Notes: generated by a model not told the origin, from the sequence alone. Shown: positions 25,442 to 33,960, numbered from the stretch's first letter. The stretch: DNA of 64,000 nt from Desulfosporosinus lacus DSM 15449 (GCF_900129935.1 NZ_FQXJ01000010.1:1-64000); one strand, 5' to 3'. Numbers and translations are program-made.

Positions 25442-26234
25442 GTCTGATCACCTCTTTCCCGGGGTGCAGCTTCCTGATAACGGCGACAAGAAGTCTGTCT
25501 GAAATCCAGCCCAGCAGGGCGATGACGATCATGCAGATGATGATCATCTCCGTATCTCCCAGCATCCTGGCATTCATCATGACGGCACCCAGCCCTTGGG
25601 AAACGCCCGTCAGTTCTCCCAGCACCACATAGGCCCAGGAGATTCCCAGACCCAGCCGCATTCCCGACAAAATGCTGGCCGCCGCCGCGGGTATGATGAC
25701 ATAAAAAAAAAGTGCCCAACCCTTTGCCCCCAGCACGCGGGAAGCCTGAATCAGCTTACCCGGGACTTGCCTGACACCTATGGCTGTGTTGAGATAGACA
25801 GGGAAAAATGCGGCCAGGGCAATCAAAAATACGGCTGTCGAATGTCCCACGCCAAACCAAACCATGGCAATCGGCAGCCAGCCGATCCCCGGCACCATCC
25901 TGATCAGATGAACGAGAGGATCAAAGACCCGTTTGACTTTCAAAAAACTCCCTGTGAGAATCCCCAGGGGCAGGCCGAAGCACAGCGCAAGCAGAAAGCC
26001 CTCCATAACGCGCCTGATGCTTGCGGCGGAGTGCATCAGGAATTGCCCCGAATATGGCGACAGCCGGCTGCTGCCGGTCATAAAGTCCGCGAGGCCTAAA
26101 GCAATCTGCCTGGGCCCAGGCAGAATATATCCCGGCACCCGCAGCAGATAGGAAGCCGTGCACCAGGCCGTCAGAAGGACAGCGGGCAGCAGCAGGCCTA
26201 AAATATCGAGCTTAAACGTTAGTCGCTTTTTCAT
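25434..26234 (-). CDS. NitT/TauT-type ABC transporter permease
   Basis: The 266-residue protein has six predicted membrane helices and the EAA-like cytoplasmic loop (TAIGVRQVPGKLIQASRVLGAKGWALFFYVIIPAAAASILSGM), as in SsuC/TauC-type permeases. It starts one base after the stop of the lipoprotein gene and overlaps the ATPase gene. GC content is visibly higher in this operon than in its neighbours, which may point to transfer. Confidence 0.92.
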   Translation of the reverse strand: MKKRLTFKLDILGLLLPAVLLTAWCTASYLLRVPGYILPGPRQIALGLADFMTGSSRLSPYSGQFLMHSAASIRRVMEGFLLALCFGLPLGILTGSFLKVKRVFDPLVHLIRMVPGIGWLPIAMVWFGVGHSTAVFLIALAAFFPVYLNTAIGVRQVPGKLIQASRVLGAKGWALFFYVIIPAAAASILSGMRLGLGISWAYVVLGELTGVSQGLGAVMMNARMLGDTEMIIICMIVIALLGWISDRLLVAVIRKLHPGKEVIRHE

Positions 26235-26235
26235 G

Positions 26236-27192
26236 CTAACTTTTTACGTTCTGGACAAACTGCAGGTTGATCATGGCCTCAATATCGGGAATTTCCTTAA
26301 TGATGCCCAGATCGTACATCCGCTGGGCGAGATTTTTAACCTGCCGGACCATTTCGGGTGTGATGTTACAGGCCAGCTCCATGTTGCCCGACGCTTCCTC
26401 CAGAACCGCCTTGTCGGTGCCGAATTCCGCTGCCTTTGACAGCCAGGCGTCTTTATTTTGCCGGAGGTACTCTGTTGCCTTGGCGTGGGCGTCGACAAGA
26501 GCCTGAATACCCTGAGGGTTATCCTTAATTTCCTTTTCCGTCGACAGCATTGCCCCGTTAAGATAGCCGATGCTGTCGTCATAATAGGGATACTCCAGGA
26601 TTTTCCCATACCCGGTTGTGACGGCAATGGAGGGATAGGGTTCGCCGCTGCAGAAGGCGTCAATTTGCTTGTTGGCCAGAGCCTGCCCCATATCAAAGAA
26701 ATCGATTTGAACCAGGGTGACATCCTTCGCGGGATCAAGCCCGGCTCTTTTCAGAGCTTCCAGCAGCAGGATCTGATGCATAGTTCCCGGTACATAAGCG
26801 ATTTTTTTGTCCTTCAGATCCGCCACGTTATTAATGCCGCTGTCAGCACCAACGACGAGAGCCGAACATTTATTAGTCAGACTGGCGACTACTTTGACGG
26901 GTTCCCCTTTGGATGCGGCTGAGATTGCGGTGACCCAGGTTGTCCCGCACATATCCAGGTCGCCGGCCAGCAGTGCCGTCTTTTGATCGCCGGGATTCGT
27001 AAAAGGGAGTACTTCAACGGTATGGGACGCCGGCAGATAATCGCCGTAATAAAAGGGCTGAATTGTCTGAGCTGTTTTCCAGGTACCGACCTTGAAGCTT
27101 TGACTTGCCGCCGGCTTTTCTGCCGAGCAGCCGGTCAGGGCCAGCAGCAAAACCGCCATGATCAGGCCGGCAAATTTTGTAACTGTGCGCAT
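26236..27192 (-). CDS. NitT/TauT-type substrate-binding lipoprotein
   Basis: The 318-residue protein starts with a lipoprotein signal (FAGLIMAVLLLALTGCS, lipobox LTGC). The mature part is an SBP-fold of the NMT1/TauA type (AGDLDMCGTTWVTAISAASKGEPVKVVA, then KKIAYVPGTMHQILLLEALKRAGL). The ligand cannot be told from sequence; relatives bind aliphatic sulfonates, nitrate, thiamine pyrimidine or related molecules. Its gene follows a BioB-like radical SAM gene by 27 bp, so the ligand may be the substrate or product of that enzyme. Confidence 0.88.
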   Translation of the reverse strand: MRTVTKFAGLIMAVLLLALTGCSAEKPAASQSFKVGTWKTAQTIQPFYYGDYLPASHTVEVLPFTNPGDQKTALLAGDLDMCGTTWVTAISAASKGEPVKVVASLTNKCSALVVGADSGINNVADLKDKKIAYVPGTMHQILLLEALKRAGLDPAKDVTLVQIDFFDMGQALANKQIDAFCSGEPYPSIAVTTGYGKILEYPYYDDSIGYLNGAMLSTEKEIKDNPQGIQALVDAHAKATEYLRQNKDAWLSKAAEFGTDKAVLEEASGNMELACNITPEMVRQVKNLAQRMYDLGIIKEIPDIEAMINLQFVQNVKS

Positions 27193-27219
27193 ATATTCCT
27201 CCTCAAGTTTATTTTCCGG

Positions 27220-28203
27220 TTATGTACCGTGATGATATCCGGCTTCTTCAAACCACCCCCGGGCCCTTTGTATATCGAACCCATTCCATTCAGATGCTGA
27301 AACACCGATAGCCCTAGGTACAGCGCCCACATCCACAACAACCACATTTGCCCCCCAGGCCATCGCCGTCTTGGAGGGCGGATGCACACAGATATCCGGG
27401 GCACTGTAACCGGAGGCGAGGCGTGTCACGGCAGTGATCTGCGCCAGCCGCCGCTCAGCCAGCAGCCCCTGATCATACAGAGGGGTGCCTTTGACGGGCA
27501 CTCTGGCCATAGCGCCTGATAGCTTGGCACCGTGTTTCATAGCCAGCAGGAAAGTGTCGGCAATTTCTTCATTTGTGTGCTCGACGCCGATGGGTTCAAC
27601 CAGAAATGCCAAGTCCAGAGCGGAACCGCGAATTTCTTCGAGGGTTTCACCGCGCTCGCTAGGAGAAAACGGCGTATCAATGCCCTCCCTGAGCCGAATG
27701 GCATGATAGGCAATACTGAACCCGGCGCTTTTCAGTTCATCAGCTCTTAAAGCATTTATTTCGCCGGTATTGGCGACAAGGCGATAGCCTCCGGGGATTT
27801 CCTGCCGAATTTTCCTGGCAAGAGCGACCAGGTCGGAAAAGGCATAGTCTTCCGTCGTCCGGAGGGTAATCCAGTTGGCACCGTTGCCGACAAATTTTTC
27901 GGCATAGGAAACGATTTCCTCCGCGGTCAGTGTGTATGTATCCTGTGCCGCACCCCAGGCTTTGCCAAAGGAGCAAAAGCGGCAGTTCATGGCACAAGGC
28001 TTGTAATCCACACCGATTGACGCCCAGATCCGCGCCTTGTTTCCGGTTACCTCCGCTGCAACGCGCCTGGCCGCCGCGCCGAGAACATCTGCTGTTTGGG
28101 AATCCGGGTCGATCTCCAGCAGCTTGATAATGGTATCTCTGGGGAGGGATTCCCCCGCTAATGCCTTCTTTTCAGCATTGAGTAAGAGCTCTTCTGTCGT
28201 CAT
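27220..28203 (-). CDS. BioB-like radical SAM enzyme linked to an ABC importer
   Basis: The 327-residue protein has the radical SAM cluster motif CAMNCRFCSFG (CxxxCxxC, about residue 73) on a TIM-barrel core like that of biotin synthase, HydE, PylB and HmdB. Seen are YSLTAEEIVSYA-type helices, RLVANTGEINALRADELKSAGFS, and the PVKGTPLYDQG segment comparable to the BioB region before the last strand. The classical BATS C-terminus is not evident. The reaction is unknown. It heads an operon with a NitT/TauT-type importer, so a salvage or modification pathway for an imported small molecule is likely. GGAGATAAAAA precedes the ATG; a palindrome lies 42 bp upstream. Confidence 0.8.
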   Translation of the reverse strand: MTTEELLLNAEKKALAGESLPRDTIIKLLEIDPDSQTADVLGAAARRVAAEVTGNKARIWASIGVDYKPCAMNCRFCSFGKAWGAAQDTYTLTAEEIVSYAEKFVGNGANWITLRTTEDYAFSDLVALARKIRQEIPGGYRLVANTGEINALRADELKSAGFSIAYHAIRLREGIDTPFSPSERGETLEEIRGSALDLAFLVEPIGVEHTNEEIADTFLLAMKHGAKLSGAMARVPVKGTPLYDQGLLAERRLAQITAVTRLASGYSAPDICVHPPSKTAMAWGANVVVVDVGAVPRAIGVSASEWNGFDIQRARGWFEEAGYHHGT

Positions 28204-28244
28204 TTTTTATCTCCTTCAGATTCCTGCGTTCCACTGCTGTCCTT

Positions 28245-28261
28245 GATGACCTCAGGTCATC
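28245..28261. promoter_or_regulatory. Palindromic operator candidate upstream of the radical SAM/ABC operon
   Basis: GATGACCT and AGGTCATC are perfect 8-bp arms around one base, 42 bp upstream of the first gene of the operon. The size suits a dimeric repressor (for example GntR- or LacI-type); no regulator gene is adjacent. Confidence 0.5.
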
Positions 28262-28696
28262 TCCATACATGAAGCCAAATCCGATATAATAATGATTCGT
28301 TAATGATCAAATGATGAATTTAATTATATCTAAAAATTCACTTTTTGAAAGATACAATATTATTTTACTTCAAGGTCACAATTTGTTCCAAAAAACGCTT
28401 AAATATCCTTGCGGAAAACGCAAAAAGCCGATTTTCCTTACTTGCAGGAGAATCAGCTTTTATTCATATATGCCTCCACGAATATCAATAGTCAATATAT
28501 ACGATTTGTTCCGTATGATTAATTTCGAAAATCACTATCACTTGAAACAATACAAAAACCGTCTACATTATTTGAAGATAGAATATCCATTGCAGCGATT
28601 ATTAACGCTGAATCCGAAGCCGCTGCAAATACCTCCGGAAAGGGAGATTTGGAAATTCGGGCTTTTCCGCCTTACAGTAAGCTAGCTTAATCCCCG
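28262..28696 (-). terminator. Gap with a terminator for the topoisomerase-like gene at 28424-28460
   Basis: AAAGCCGATTTTCCT pairs with AGGAGAATCAGCTTT, and on the minus strand is followed by TTTTTGCG, about 240 bp after the stop of the Topo VI-like gene. The plus-strand open frame across this gap has no sign of being a protein. The last 60 bp (28635-28696), together with the gene end, recur in degenerate form near 46000-46100. Confidence 0.6.
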
Positions 28697-30904
28697 TCAA
28701 AAAGGGCAATTTCGCAAAACCCCGTCACCCACTTCCGCAACAACCTCCCGCCAGAGCAGCACAGGCTGCCGGGCCAATTCTGCCGGCACTATCTCCGTTA
28801 AACAGATTTGCCGGTCACTGAAGCTTTGTTTAACCTCCCGGAAGGCTGCCGCTGCCTGAGCCTCATGGTTATTTTCTAAAAGTATCCGGTCTGCAATCCG
28901 CTCCTTGAGTTCGGCCAGCAGCTTGCCGTCCAGGTACTCCGTCATGACCTTTTCCGGCGGGATCACCTTTCCCTGATCATAGGAGCGGATTTTCCCCTCC
29001 AGCCAGGCAATGAATTGGGGCGTACTCATGGCGTTCAGTTCGACGCGATATTCTTGCAGCCAGTCCTTCCAGACAGGACTAATATAACCGGCCACGCCTC
29101 TCTGGCGGCTTGATGCTTCCACTTTTTCCACCTCCAGCCCCATGAGCACCGCTTCTTCCGGCTCCAGGCCGAGATTGATGATCTTCACCTTGCGGCCCGG
29201 TCTGGCTTTGGTTTCATTTTGCAGGGTATCGTAGATGGTTGTGCCGTAGGCATCCGCATCGTGAATGCAGAAAAAAGTGATTTCTTCCCCTCCTTCCTCC
29301 CCCAGTGCGTCCAGCAAATCCTTGACTGCCCGGCTGGCGTAGCCCTTGCTGGTGAGGAGTGCCATATCGTATTTCTCCGGAAGCTTCTTCTCTTTAAGTA
29401 CATTGAAGAAGCCTTCTTTTTCAATATACAAAACCTTGTTGAAGGTCCAGGCGGGCTTGCGGTAATTCTCCACGGCAATGGTGCCGATAGGGATATCCCG
29501 GCCTTCGTGGGGATGATACAGAGTTCCCCTGTCATCCCTGTACATCATCGGAATGTCGCCGTGCTCCGCTTCATAACCGCCGATCAGGTCTTTGCAAAAA
29601 TAGGAGTAATCCGGTTCCTTGCCCAGTTCCCTGATCACATAAGGCCGGACGGCATAATAGAGCTGGCGCAGGCTGAAGCGGTATTCCCCATTGCCGCCGG
29701 CTTTGGCAATGGCTTCCTCCAGGCAGGCGGCGACGATTTCTTTCTGGGACCTCATTCTCGCCTGGGCGGCGGGGAGGGTCTTTTTTATTTTGTTCACCGC
29801 CTTGGTAATACTGGCACCGATAGTCTCGGCCATCACTCCCAGGTCCGGTTCTTTACCGTCCGTCACAATTGGCACATAGGGTGTCATGACATTGATTAAA
29901 AGCCTGACGGGTTTGGCCTTAAAATAATGGCTGAAGCCGCAGCTGAAAATCTTCAGCTCACTTTTATCACGGAAGATGTGAACATCTCCCGTCACCGGGG
30001 ACTTATTGAGCAGAACCGTGATCCGGGGTTCGTCGGCAAAGTCGGCGTATGCTTCGACCACAAAGGGGATTTCTGCCTCATGGACCCCTCTGACGGATCC
30101 CACCGTAAAGGTGCCGCAGCTTCTGTAATAGCCTTTCCAGTACTCCAGCTCGCCGATCCGCCCCAGCCTCTCCGGGTTCGTTTTCGTAACCAGGGTCCTG
30201 AGCTCGGCCAACAGTGCTTCCGTTTCGGCGAAGGTCAGGGAAGCGGCGGCTGCCCCGTAGGTATACCTGTGGGATAGTTTCCCGGCTTTCTTACTGCAGC
30301 CGTCAAATTGGGCGATCAGTTCCCGGACCGGACCGCTGTAGGCCTGAAACAATTCAAAGAAGTTTTCGCTGGTATACCAATAAGGGGATGTCTTCCCCTG
30401 GTAGGTTTGACCTCGGGCATATTGCAGTGCCAATTTGGCCCAAGCCGGATCGATCTCCATTTGGCCCAGGGAAAAGCTGATTTTAGTCCCCCCTTCGCCG
30501 TACGGGCCTAAACTTTCCGTCAGGGCCGAACCGTCCTTTTGGCAATGGATCCGGTAGTTTTCCCCCCCGGTGGCAACCAAAAGCCGGCCGCCTGTGGCCT
30601 CCACCGCCCCGGCCACCACCCGCAGGCCGTTCCCCAACGCTCCCCGGGTGGGCAGGCGCAAGTATTTGGAGGATTTAAGGGGCCTGTTGATGGCAAACAA
30701 GCCGGGATCCATGCCGGGTCCCTGATCTTTGACATAAAAAAAACCGTCCTCAAAGCCGATTTCACACTCACCGCACACATCCAGGGCATTATCCGTGAGT
30801 TCTTTGCAAACCAGCAGTGACAGCTTATATTTAGGCACCCCCGCCTTTTGGGGCAGGGTTTCAATATTCCTGAATAATTTCCAGTCTTCCCGTTCAAACA
30901 GCAT
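28697..30904 (-). CDS. Single-chain type IIB (Topo VI/VIII-like) topoisomerase
   Basis: The 735-residue protein joins the two halves of Topo VI in one chain. Residues 1-170 form a GHKL ATPase like Topo VI-B: N box CKELTDNALDVCGECE, G1 KDQGPGMDPG, lid RGALGNGLRVVAGAVEATGG, and a late GGTKISF. The middle is probably the transducer. From about residue 395 it is Topo VI-A/Spo11-like: EYRFSLRQLYYAVRPYV with the candidate catalytic tyrosine, then the Toprim domain with VLYIEKEGFF (Glu), LLTSKGYASRAVKDLL and IHDADAYGTTIY (DxD). B-A fusions are known as Topo VIII; whether this one cuts and rejoins DNA is unknown. It stands alone; AGGAGGAGTGAACTC precedes the start. Confidence 0.85.
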   Translation of the reverse strand: MLFEREDWKLFRNIETLPQKAGVPKYKLSLLVCKELTDNALDVCGECEIGFEDGFFYVKDQGPGMDPGLFAINRPLKSSKYLRLPTRGALGNGLRVVAGAVEATGGRLLVATGGENYRIHCQKDGSALTESLGPYGEGGTKISFSLGQMEIDPAWAKLALQYARGQTYQGKTSPYWYTSENFFELFQAYSGPVRELIAQFDGCSKKAGKLSHRYTYGAAAASLTFAETEALLAELRTLVTKTNPERLGRIGELEYWKGYYRSCGTFTVGSVRGVHEAEIPFVVEAYADFADEPRITVLLNKSPVTGDVHIFRDKSELKIFSCGFSHYFKAKPVRLLINVMTPYVPIVTDGKEPDLGVMAETIGASITKAVNKIKKTLPAAQARMRSQKEIVAACLEEAIAKAGGNGEYRFSLRQLYYAVRPYVIRELGKEPDYSYFCKDLIGGYEAEHGDIPMMYRDDRGTLYHPHEGRDIPIGTIAVENYRKPAWTFNKVLYIEKEGFFNVLKEKKLPEKYDMALLTSKGYASRAVKDLLDALGEEGGEEITFFCIHDADAYGTTIYDTLQNETKARPGRKVKIINLGLEPEEAVLMGLEVEKVEASSRQRGVAGYISPVWKDWLQEYRVELNAMSTPQFIAWLEGKIRSYDQGKVIPPEKVMTEYLDGKLLAELKERIADRILLENNHEAQAAAAFREVKQSFSDRQICLTEIVPAELARQPVLLWREVVAEVGDGVLRNCPF

Positions 30905-31130
30905 GGCCTGAGTTCACTCCTCCTGATTTGAGATGTTGGAATATCATATGCAATTTCCATCAATCTGTCAGGGGAATTCCCAGGAGGATAATTGCCTGGC
31001 ACGCAATTATCTTTTTTTCCTCTTCAGCTATATTCAGAAATTCCGCAGAAAAGGCCCCCACCGTTTCGATGAGAGCCGAATGATTAGGATGGTTCGCTTT
31101 GACAAGCGCTCCAGATCAAAGTCACCCTTA

Positions 31131-31250
31131 TTATTTATTTGATTTGATTTCCTCAGCTAACTCCAAAATAATTCCCTCTGGCCCACGAACGTAGCATAAC
31201 TTATAACTTTCTTCATATTGCTGTATCTCAATTTGAACTGCCTTGATCCG
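31131..31250 (-). pseudogene. C-terminal fragment of a VOC/glyoxalase family gene
   Basis: The minus-strand frame reads IKAVQIEIQQYEESYKL then CYVRGPEGIILELAEEIK and a stop: the last strand-loop of vicinal-oxygen-chelate proteins, with the metal-binding glutamate in ELAEE. Upstream the frame meets a TGA, and no N-terminal half is present. The remaining 30905-31130 sequence has no gene. Confidence 0.65.
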
Positions 31251-31264
31251 TCAGAGAATTTTGG

Positions 31265-31663
31265 TTATCTCATGCGACTGCGAGCAATCCTTCCCTCCAA
31301 TACTTTGTCCAGGATTTTAGTAATGTCTTCTTGCTGCGCTGGTTTTATTAATACTCGAAGAGGTGACACAACTTTAAAATCATCTTGCGGGCCAGAGGCT
31401 GTTATAAAAACGATATAACAGTCCTTATTGTGCTGCCTTATATACGATGCGGTCTCAAGACCGGTTATTTTTTTCATCCGGTTATCAAGAAAATAAAGGT
31501 CATAAAGAATTCTGTCTTGGTTGAATTTCTCCAGAAGTTCCTCCCCGCTGCTAAATTGAAAAAGATTAAATTTGACTCCAAATTTGCTTTCATACTCATG
31601 AATTAAAAGAACCACTAACTCCCGCTGAAGCGCCCCATCATCACATATACTAATATTCAGCAA
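31265..31663 (-). CDS. Stand-alone receiver domain, AgrA/LytTR-type
   Basis: The 132-residue protein is a CheY-like receiver: acidic pair in NISICDDGALQRELV, phospho-acceptor D in LYDLYFLDNRMKKITGL, T in YIVFITASG, and K in LRVLIKPAQQEDI. The wording resembles receivers of LytTR regulators, but the DNA-binding domain is missing and the protein stops right after the receiver. No kinase is adjacent. AAAGGTGA lies seven bases before a TTG at 31663, taken as the start. It may be a truncated regulator or a phosphate sink. Confidence 0.65.
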   Translation of the reverse strand: MLNISICDDGALQRELVVLLIHEYESKFGVKFNLFQFSSGEELLEKFNQDRILYDLYFLDNRMKKITGLETASYIRQHNKDCYIVFITASGPQDDFKVVSPLRVLIKPAQQEDITKILDKVLEGRIARSRMR

Positions 31664-31870
31664 TAATATCACCTTTCTCAATTTTAATTGATTAAGTACA
31701 GAAGCTTAAAATAGATAACGGCGATTTTTAATTATAGTCCAACGAAAAGCAAGAATCATCAATTTGTTTGCAGTGTAACAACAACATTATACCTTTATAT
31801 TGCATTCTATTGCAATCGCATTTTAGTTAAACTTATGTTGAACTGTTATCTAAGTGATGGAGGAATCTAA

Positions 31871-32125
31871 ATGCCCCCTAAAAGCAGCAACTCATCGTAC
31901 TCAAAAGAAGAACAGCAGTTTCTAAAAAATATAGGGTTTAAAATTCAATTCCTTCGGAAACAGCGAGGTATAAGTCAGAGTGAACTTGCTGAAAGTTCAG
32001 GCCTTAGTGATACTACGATTAGCCATCTTGAAAGCACCTCTGCTTATGGGATATCTATGATTGCCCTATACAGAATAGCGAAAGCCCTTGATGTAGACCC
32101 CAGCCAGCTTCTGACCTTTAGATGA
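31871..32125 (+). CDS. XRE-family transcriptional regulator
   Basis: The 84-residue protein is almost entirely one Cro/CI helix-turn-helix (IQFLRKQRGISQSELAESSGLSDTTISHLESTS, then IALYRIAKALDVDPSQLL). A GGAGGAATCTAA site precedes the ATG. It is a single-domain repressor of the kind found in accessory DNA, and is followed by its own strong terminator. The target is unknown. Confidence 0.85.
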   Translation: MPPKSSNSSYSKEEQQFLKNIGFKIQFLRKQRGISQSELAESSGLSDTTISHLESTSAYGISMIALYRIAKALDVDPSQLLTFR

Positions 32126-32140
32126 TTGTATTGAAAACGA

Positions 32141-32184
32141 AAAAGAGCAAGTTTCACCATGGTAGCGGTGAAACTGCTCTTTTT
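32141..32184 (+). terminator. Terminator of the XRE gene
   Basis: AAAAGAGCA and GTTTCACC pair with GGTGAAAC and TGCTCTTTT around an eight-base loop, ending in a T-run. It lies 16 bp after the stop. Confidence 0.85.
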
Positions 32185-32189
32185 GAATC

Positions 32190-32273
32190 CAGCGAAACTT
32201 GTTGTTCCGCGAAGGATCATGGAACCTACGCGGAACGACAGTAAATGACTGCTCCAAATTTGTTCCGCCAATA
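32190..32273. mobile_element. Divergent, shortened copy of the palindromic MITE
   Basis: The sequence contains AGCGAAACTT, TTGTTCCGCG, ATGGAACCTACGCGGAACGA and ends GTTCCGCCAATA, matching the order of parts in the two 110-bp copies (GGCGAAAC, TTGTCGTTTCGC, TGGAACCTGCGCGGAACGA, GTTCCGCCGAGTA). It is about 84 bp long and less symmetrical. It lies just after the XRE terminator. Confidence 0.55.
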
Positions 32274-32305
32274 CAAAAGAATATGCAGACGAGCAATAGA
32301 TCGTA

Positions 32306-32355
32306 GTCTCATTGGTGTTGACTTAGACGAATACTCACAAAAGCATGGAAACAAA
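32306..32355 (+). pseudogene. 50-bp fragment duplicated from the hicB gene at 34.3 kb
   Basis: These 50 bases match positions 34558-34607 inside hicB with only two differences and are in the same reading frame (LIGVDLDEYSQKHGNK). The flanks are not HicB-like. It is a recent partial duplication or the scar of a deleted copy, next to the GC-rich gene at 32390-32935. Confidence 0.8.
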
Positions 32356-32389
32356 CCTCCTAAACCCGTGACTTTGTTTAGCATTATGA

Positions 32390-32935
32390 CTATCCTCCGG
32401 AAAATTCATTCGTGCCTTCCGCAGCCTGTTGCACCTCATATTCGAGGAGAAGCATCCCACTGGGATAGGCGCGGTGCCGGACGAGCGCCAAACGCCGATG
32501 TACCCCGTGCGGGGAGAGCAACTGCACCCCACCGCCCAGAAGGATCGGAATGATCGCCGGTTCGACCGTATCAACCAGATTCCAGGCGAGAAGTTGGGAG
32601 AAGAGATTTCCTCCGCCGTAGAGCCAGATATCTCGACCAGGTTGCGCACGAAGCTCTCGAACTCGTGCTTCAAGGCCCTCGCTCACGATCTCGACATCAG
32701 GATGATCCACTGGCCGAAGCGACCGCGAGACGACGATCACTTGCTTTCGGCGAAAACTCTCGCCCGTTGCGCGTACGATCTCGTACGTGCGTCGCCCCAT
32801 CAGCAACGTGTCGAATTGCGCATACAGCGCCTCAAAGTCGAACGAGGGCTCTGGCGTTATCCAATTAAAATCATCGTTTGGTCCTGCGATGTAGCCATCC
32901 AGACTACATGCGACCTGGTATCGCACCCGCCTCAT
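32390..32935 (-). CDS. Dihydrofolate reductase family (RibD C-terminal-like) protein
   Basis: The 181-residue protein shows the RibD_C/DHFR-like reductase pattern: VACSLDGYIAGPNDDFNWI, then FDTLLMGRRTYEIV and DIWLYGGGNLFSQLLAWNLVDTVEPAIIPILLGGGVQL. Such proteins bind NADPH; the substrate here is unknown. The ATG at 32935 follows AGGTGATAATC. The gene is visibly GC-rich compared with its neighbours and uses codons such as CGC and GAG often, which points to horizontal transfer, probably together with loss of a hicB copy whose fragment lies just beyond its stop. Confidence 0.85.
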   Translation of the reverse strand: MRRVRYQVACSLDGYIAGPNDDFNWITPEPSFDFEALYAQFDTLLMGRRTYEIVRATGESFRRKQVIVVSRSLRPVDHPDVEIVSEGLEARVRELRAQPGRDIWLYGGGNLFSQLLAWNLVDTVEPAIIPILLGGGVQLLSPHGVHRRLALVRHRAYPSGMLLLEYEVQQAAEGTNEFSGG

Positions 32936-33087
32936 ACGATTATCACCTCCAACTTGATTCACTCTTATCCAACTGAAAGGACCTATGTCGTCAACGTCTT
33001 AGGATTACCGGAGTGCACAATAATTCCGATATAGGTATTATTTACGAAATAGGTTCGCAAATACAGATGAATATGAATACCACGTGA

Positions 33088-33960
33088 TTACAAATAACGG
33101 GGATCAGCCCGCGTAAAACTGTCCTCTGAAACATTAAGCAACCGGTCGAGTTCAGCAATCATGGTCGGTTTATCTGCCGGCAGCTCACCGTTGATCCAGG
33201 CAAAGTTGGAAATATGGTCACTCATAAGCCGACCAGGTCCCTGTAAGTTCTCGACAAGCAGGCGAGTCTCCCTGATTGCGGCATGGGGACTCAGCAGCCG
33301 GAATTTACCCTGCTGGTATTCTTCGCCTAAAGGCGTTCCTTCTGCTGGATTATATGTGCGTAAACGTGTAAAATCCGGGGCGATAGCGTTTAGTACCCGG
33401 GCGCTTTCCAGGGCATGTTCCTGGGAACGCTCATTTCCGCCAATCCCAATTAAAATGTATTCACTCAATTCTATACCCGCTTCTTTCACTTTTCGCCCAT
33501 TCTCAATCATCTCTGCCGCCGTAAAACCCTTTTGAATATTCGCCAGCACGATATCGTCTCCGCTTTCTAGACCGGAGTGAATCCTAGTCAGGCCAGACGC
33601 CCGCAACCGTTGCAATTCCGCCAAAGTTTTTAGTTTCAGAAACTTAGCCGAGCCATACATTGTCATCCGGGAAAGACGGGGAAACAACCGGCCGGCATAT
33701 TCCAGAATTTCAGCCAATTGCTCAGTTTTCATAACTATCGTATTGCCATCCGGGAAAAAGATGCTCTCTACATCATTTCCGTACAGTTCTTGGGCCCTTT
33801 TCAGGTCCTCTTTGATATCTGCTACAGGACGAATCTTGAATTTCTTAGTCCTATACATTCCGCAGAAAGTGCAGCGGTTATGCGGGCAACCAATCGTCGC
33901 CTGGATAAGCAAACTTTCGGCCTCGCTGGGCGGTCGGTAAACAATACCTTCATAACGCAT
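33088..33960 (-). CDS. Radical SAM protein (CxxxxCxxC type, B12-independent)
   Basis: The 290-residue protein has the cluster motif TIGCPHNRCTFCGMYR near residue 25, an unusual CX4CX2C spacing seen in a subgroup of Elp3/HemN-like radical SAM proteins, then IFFPDGNTIVMKTEQLAEIL and GLTRIHSGLESGDDIVLANIQKGFTAAEM, the typical barrel strands of that group. The substrate is unknown. A GTG at 33969 and the ATG at 33960 are both possible starts; AAAGGG fits the ATG better. It stands alone. Its function cannot be read from neighbours. Confidence 0.8.
   Translation of the reverse strand: MRYEGIVYRPPSEAESLLIQATIGCPHNRCTFCGMYRTKKFKIRPVADIKEDLKRAQELYGNDVESIFFPDGNTIVMKTEQLAEILEYAGRLFPRLSRMTMYGSAKFLKLKTLAELQRLRASGLTRIHSGLESGDDIVLANIQKGFTAAEMIENGRKVKEAGIELSEYILIGIGGNERSQEHALESARVLNAIAPDFTRLRTYNPAEGTPLGEEYQQGKFRLLSPHAAIRETRLLVENLQGPGRLMSDHISNFAWINGELPADKPTMIAELDRLLNVSEDSFTRADPRYL

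Noticed and set aside
28311-28685. Plus-strand open frame of 124 codons
   Set aside because: It crosses a terminator hairpin and the duplicated gene-end sequence and has no recognisable domain.
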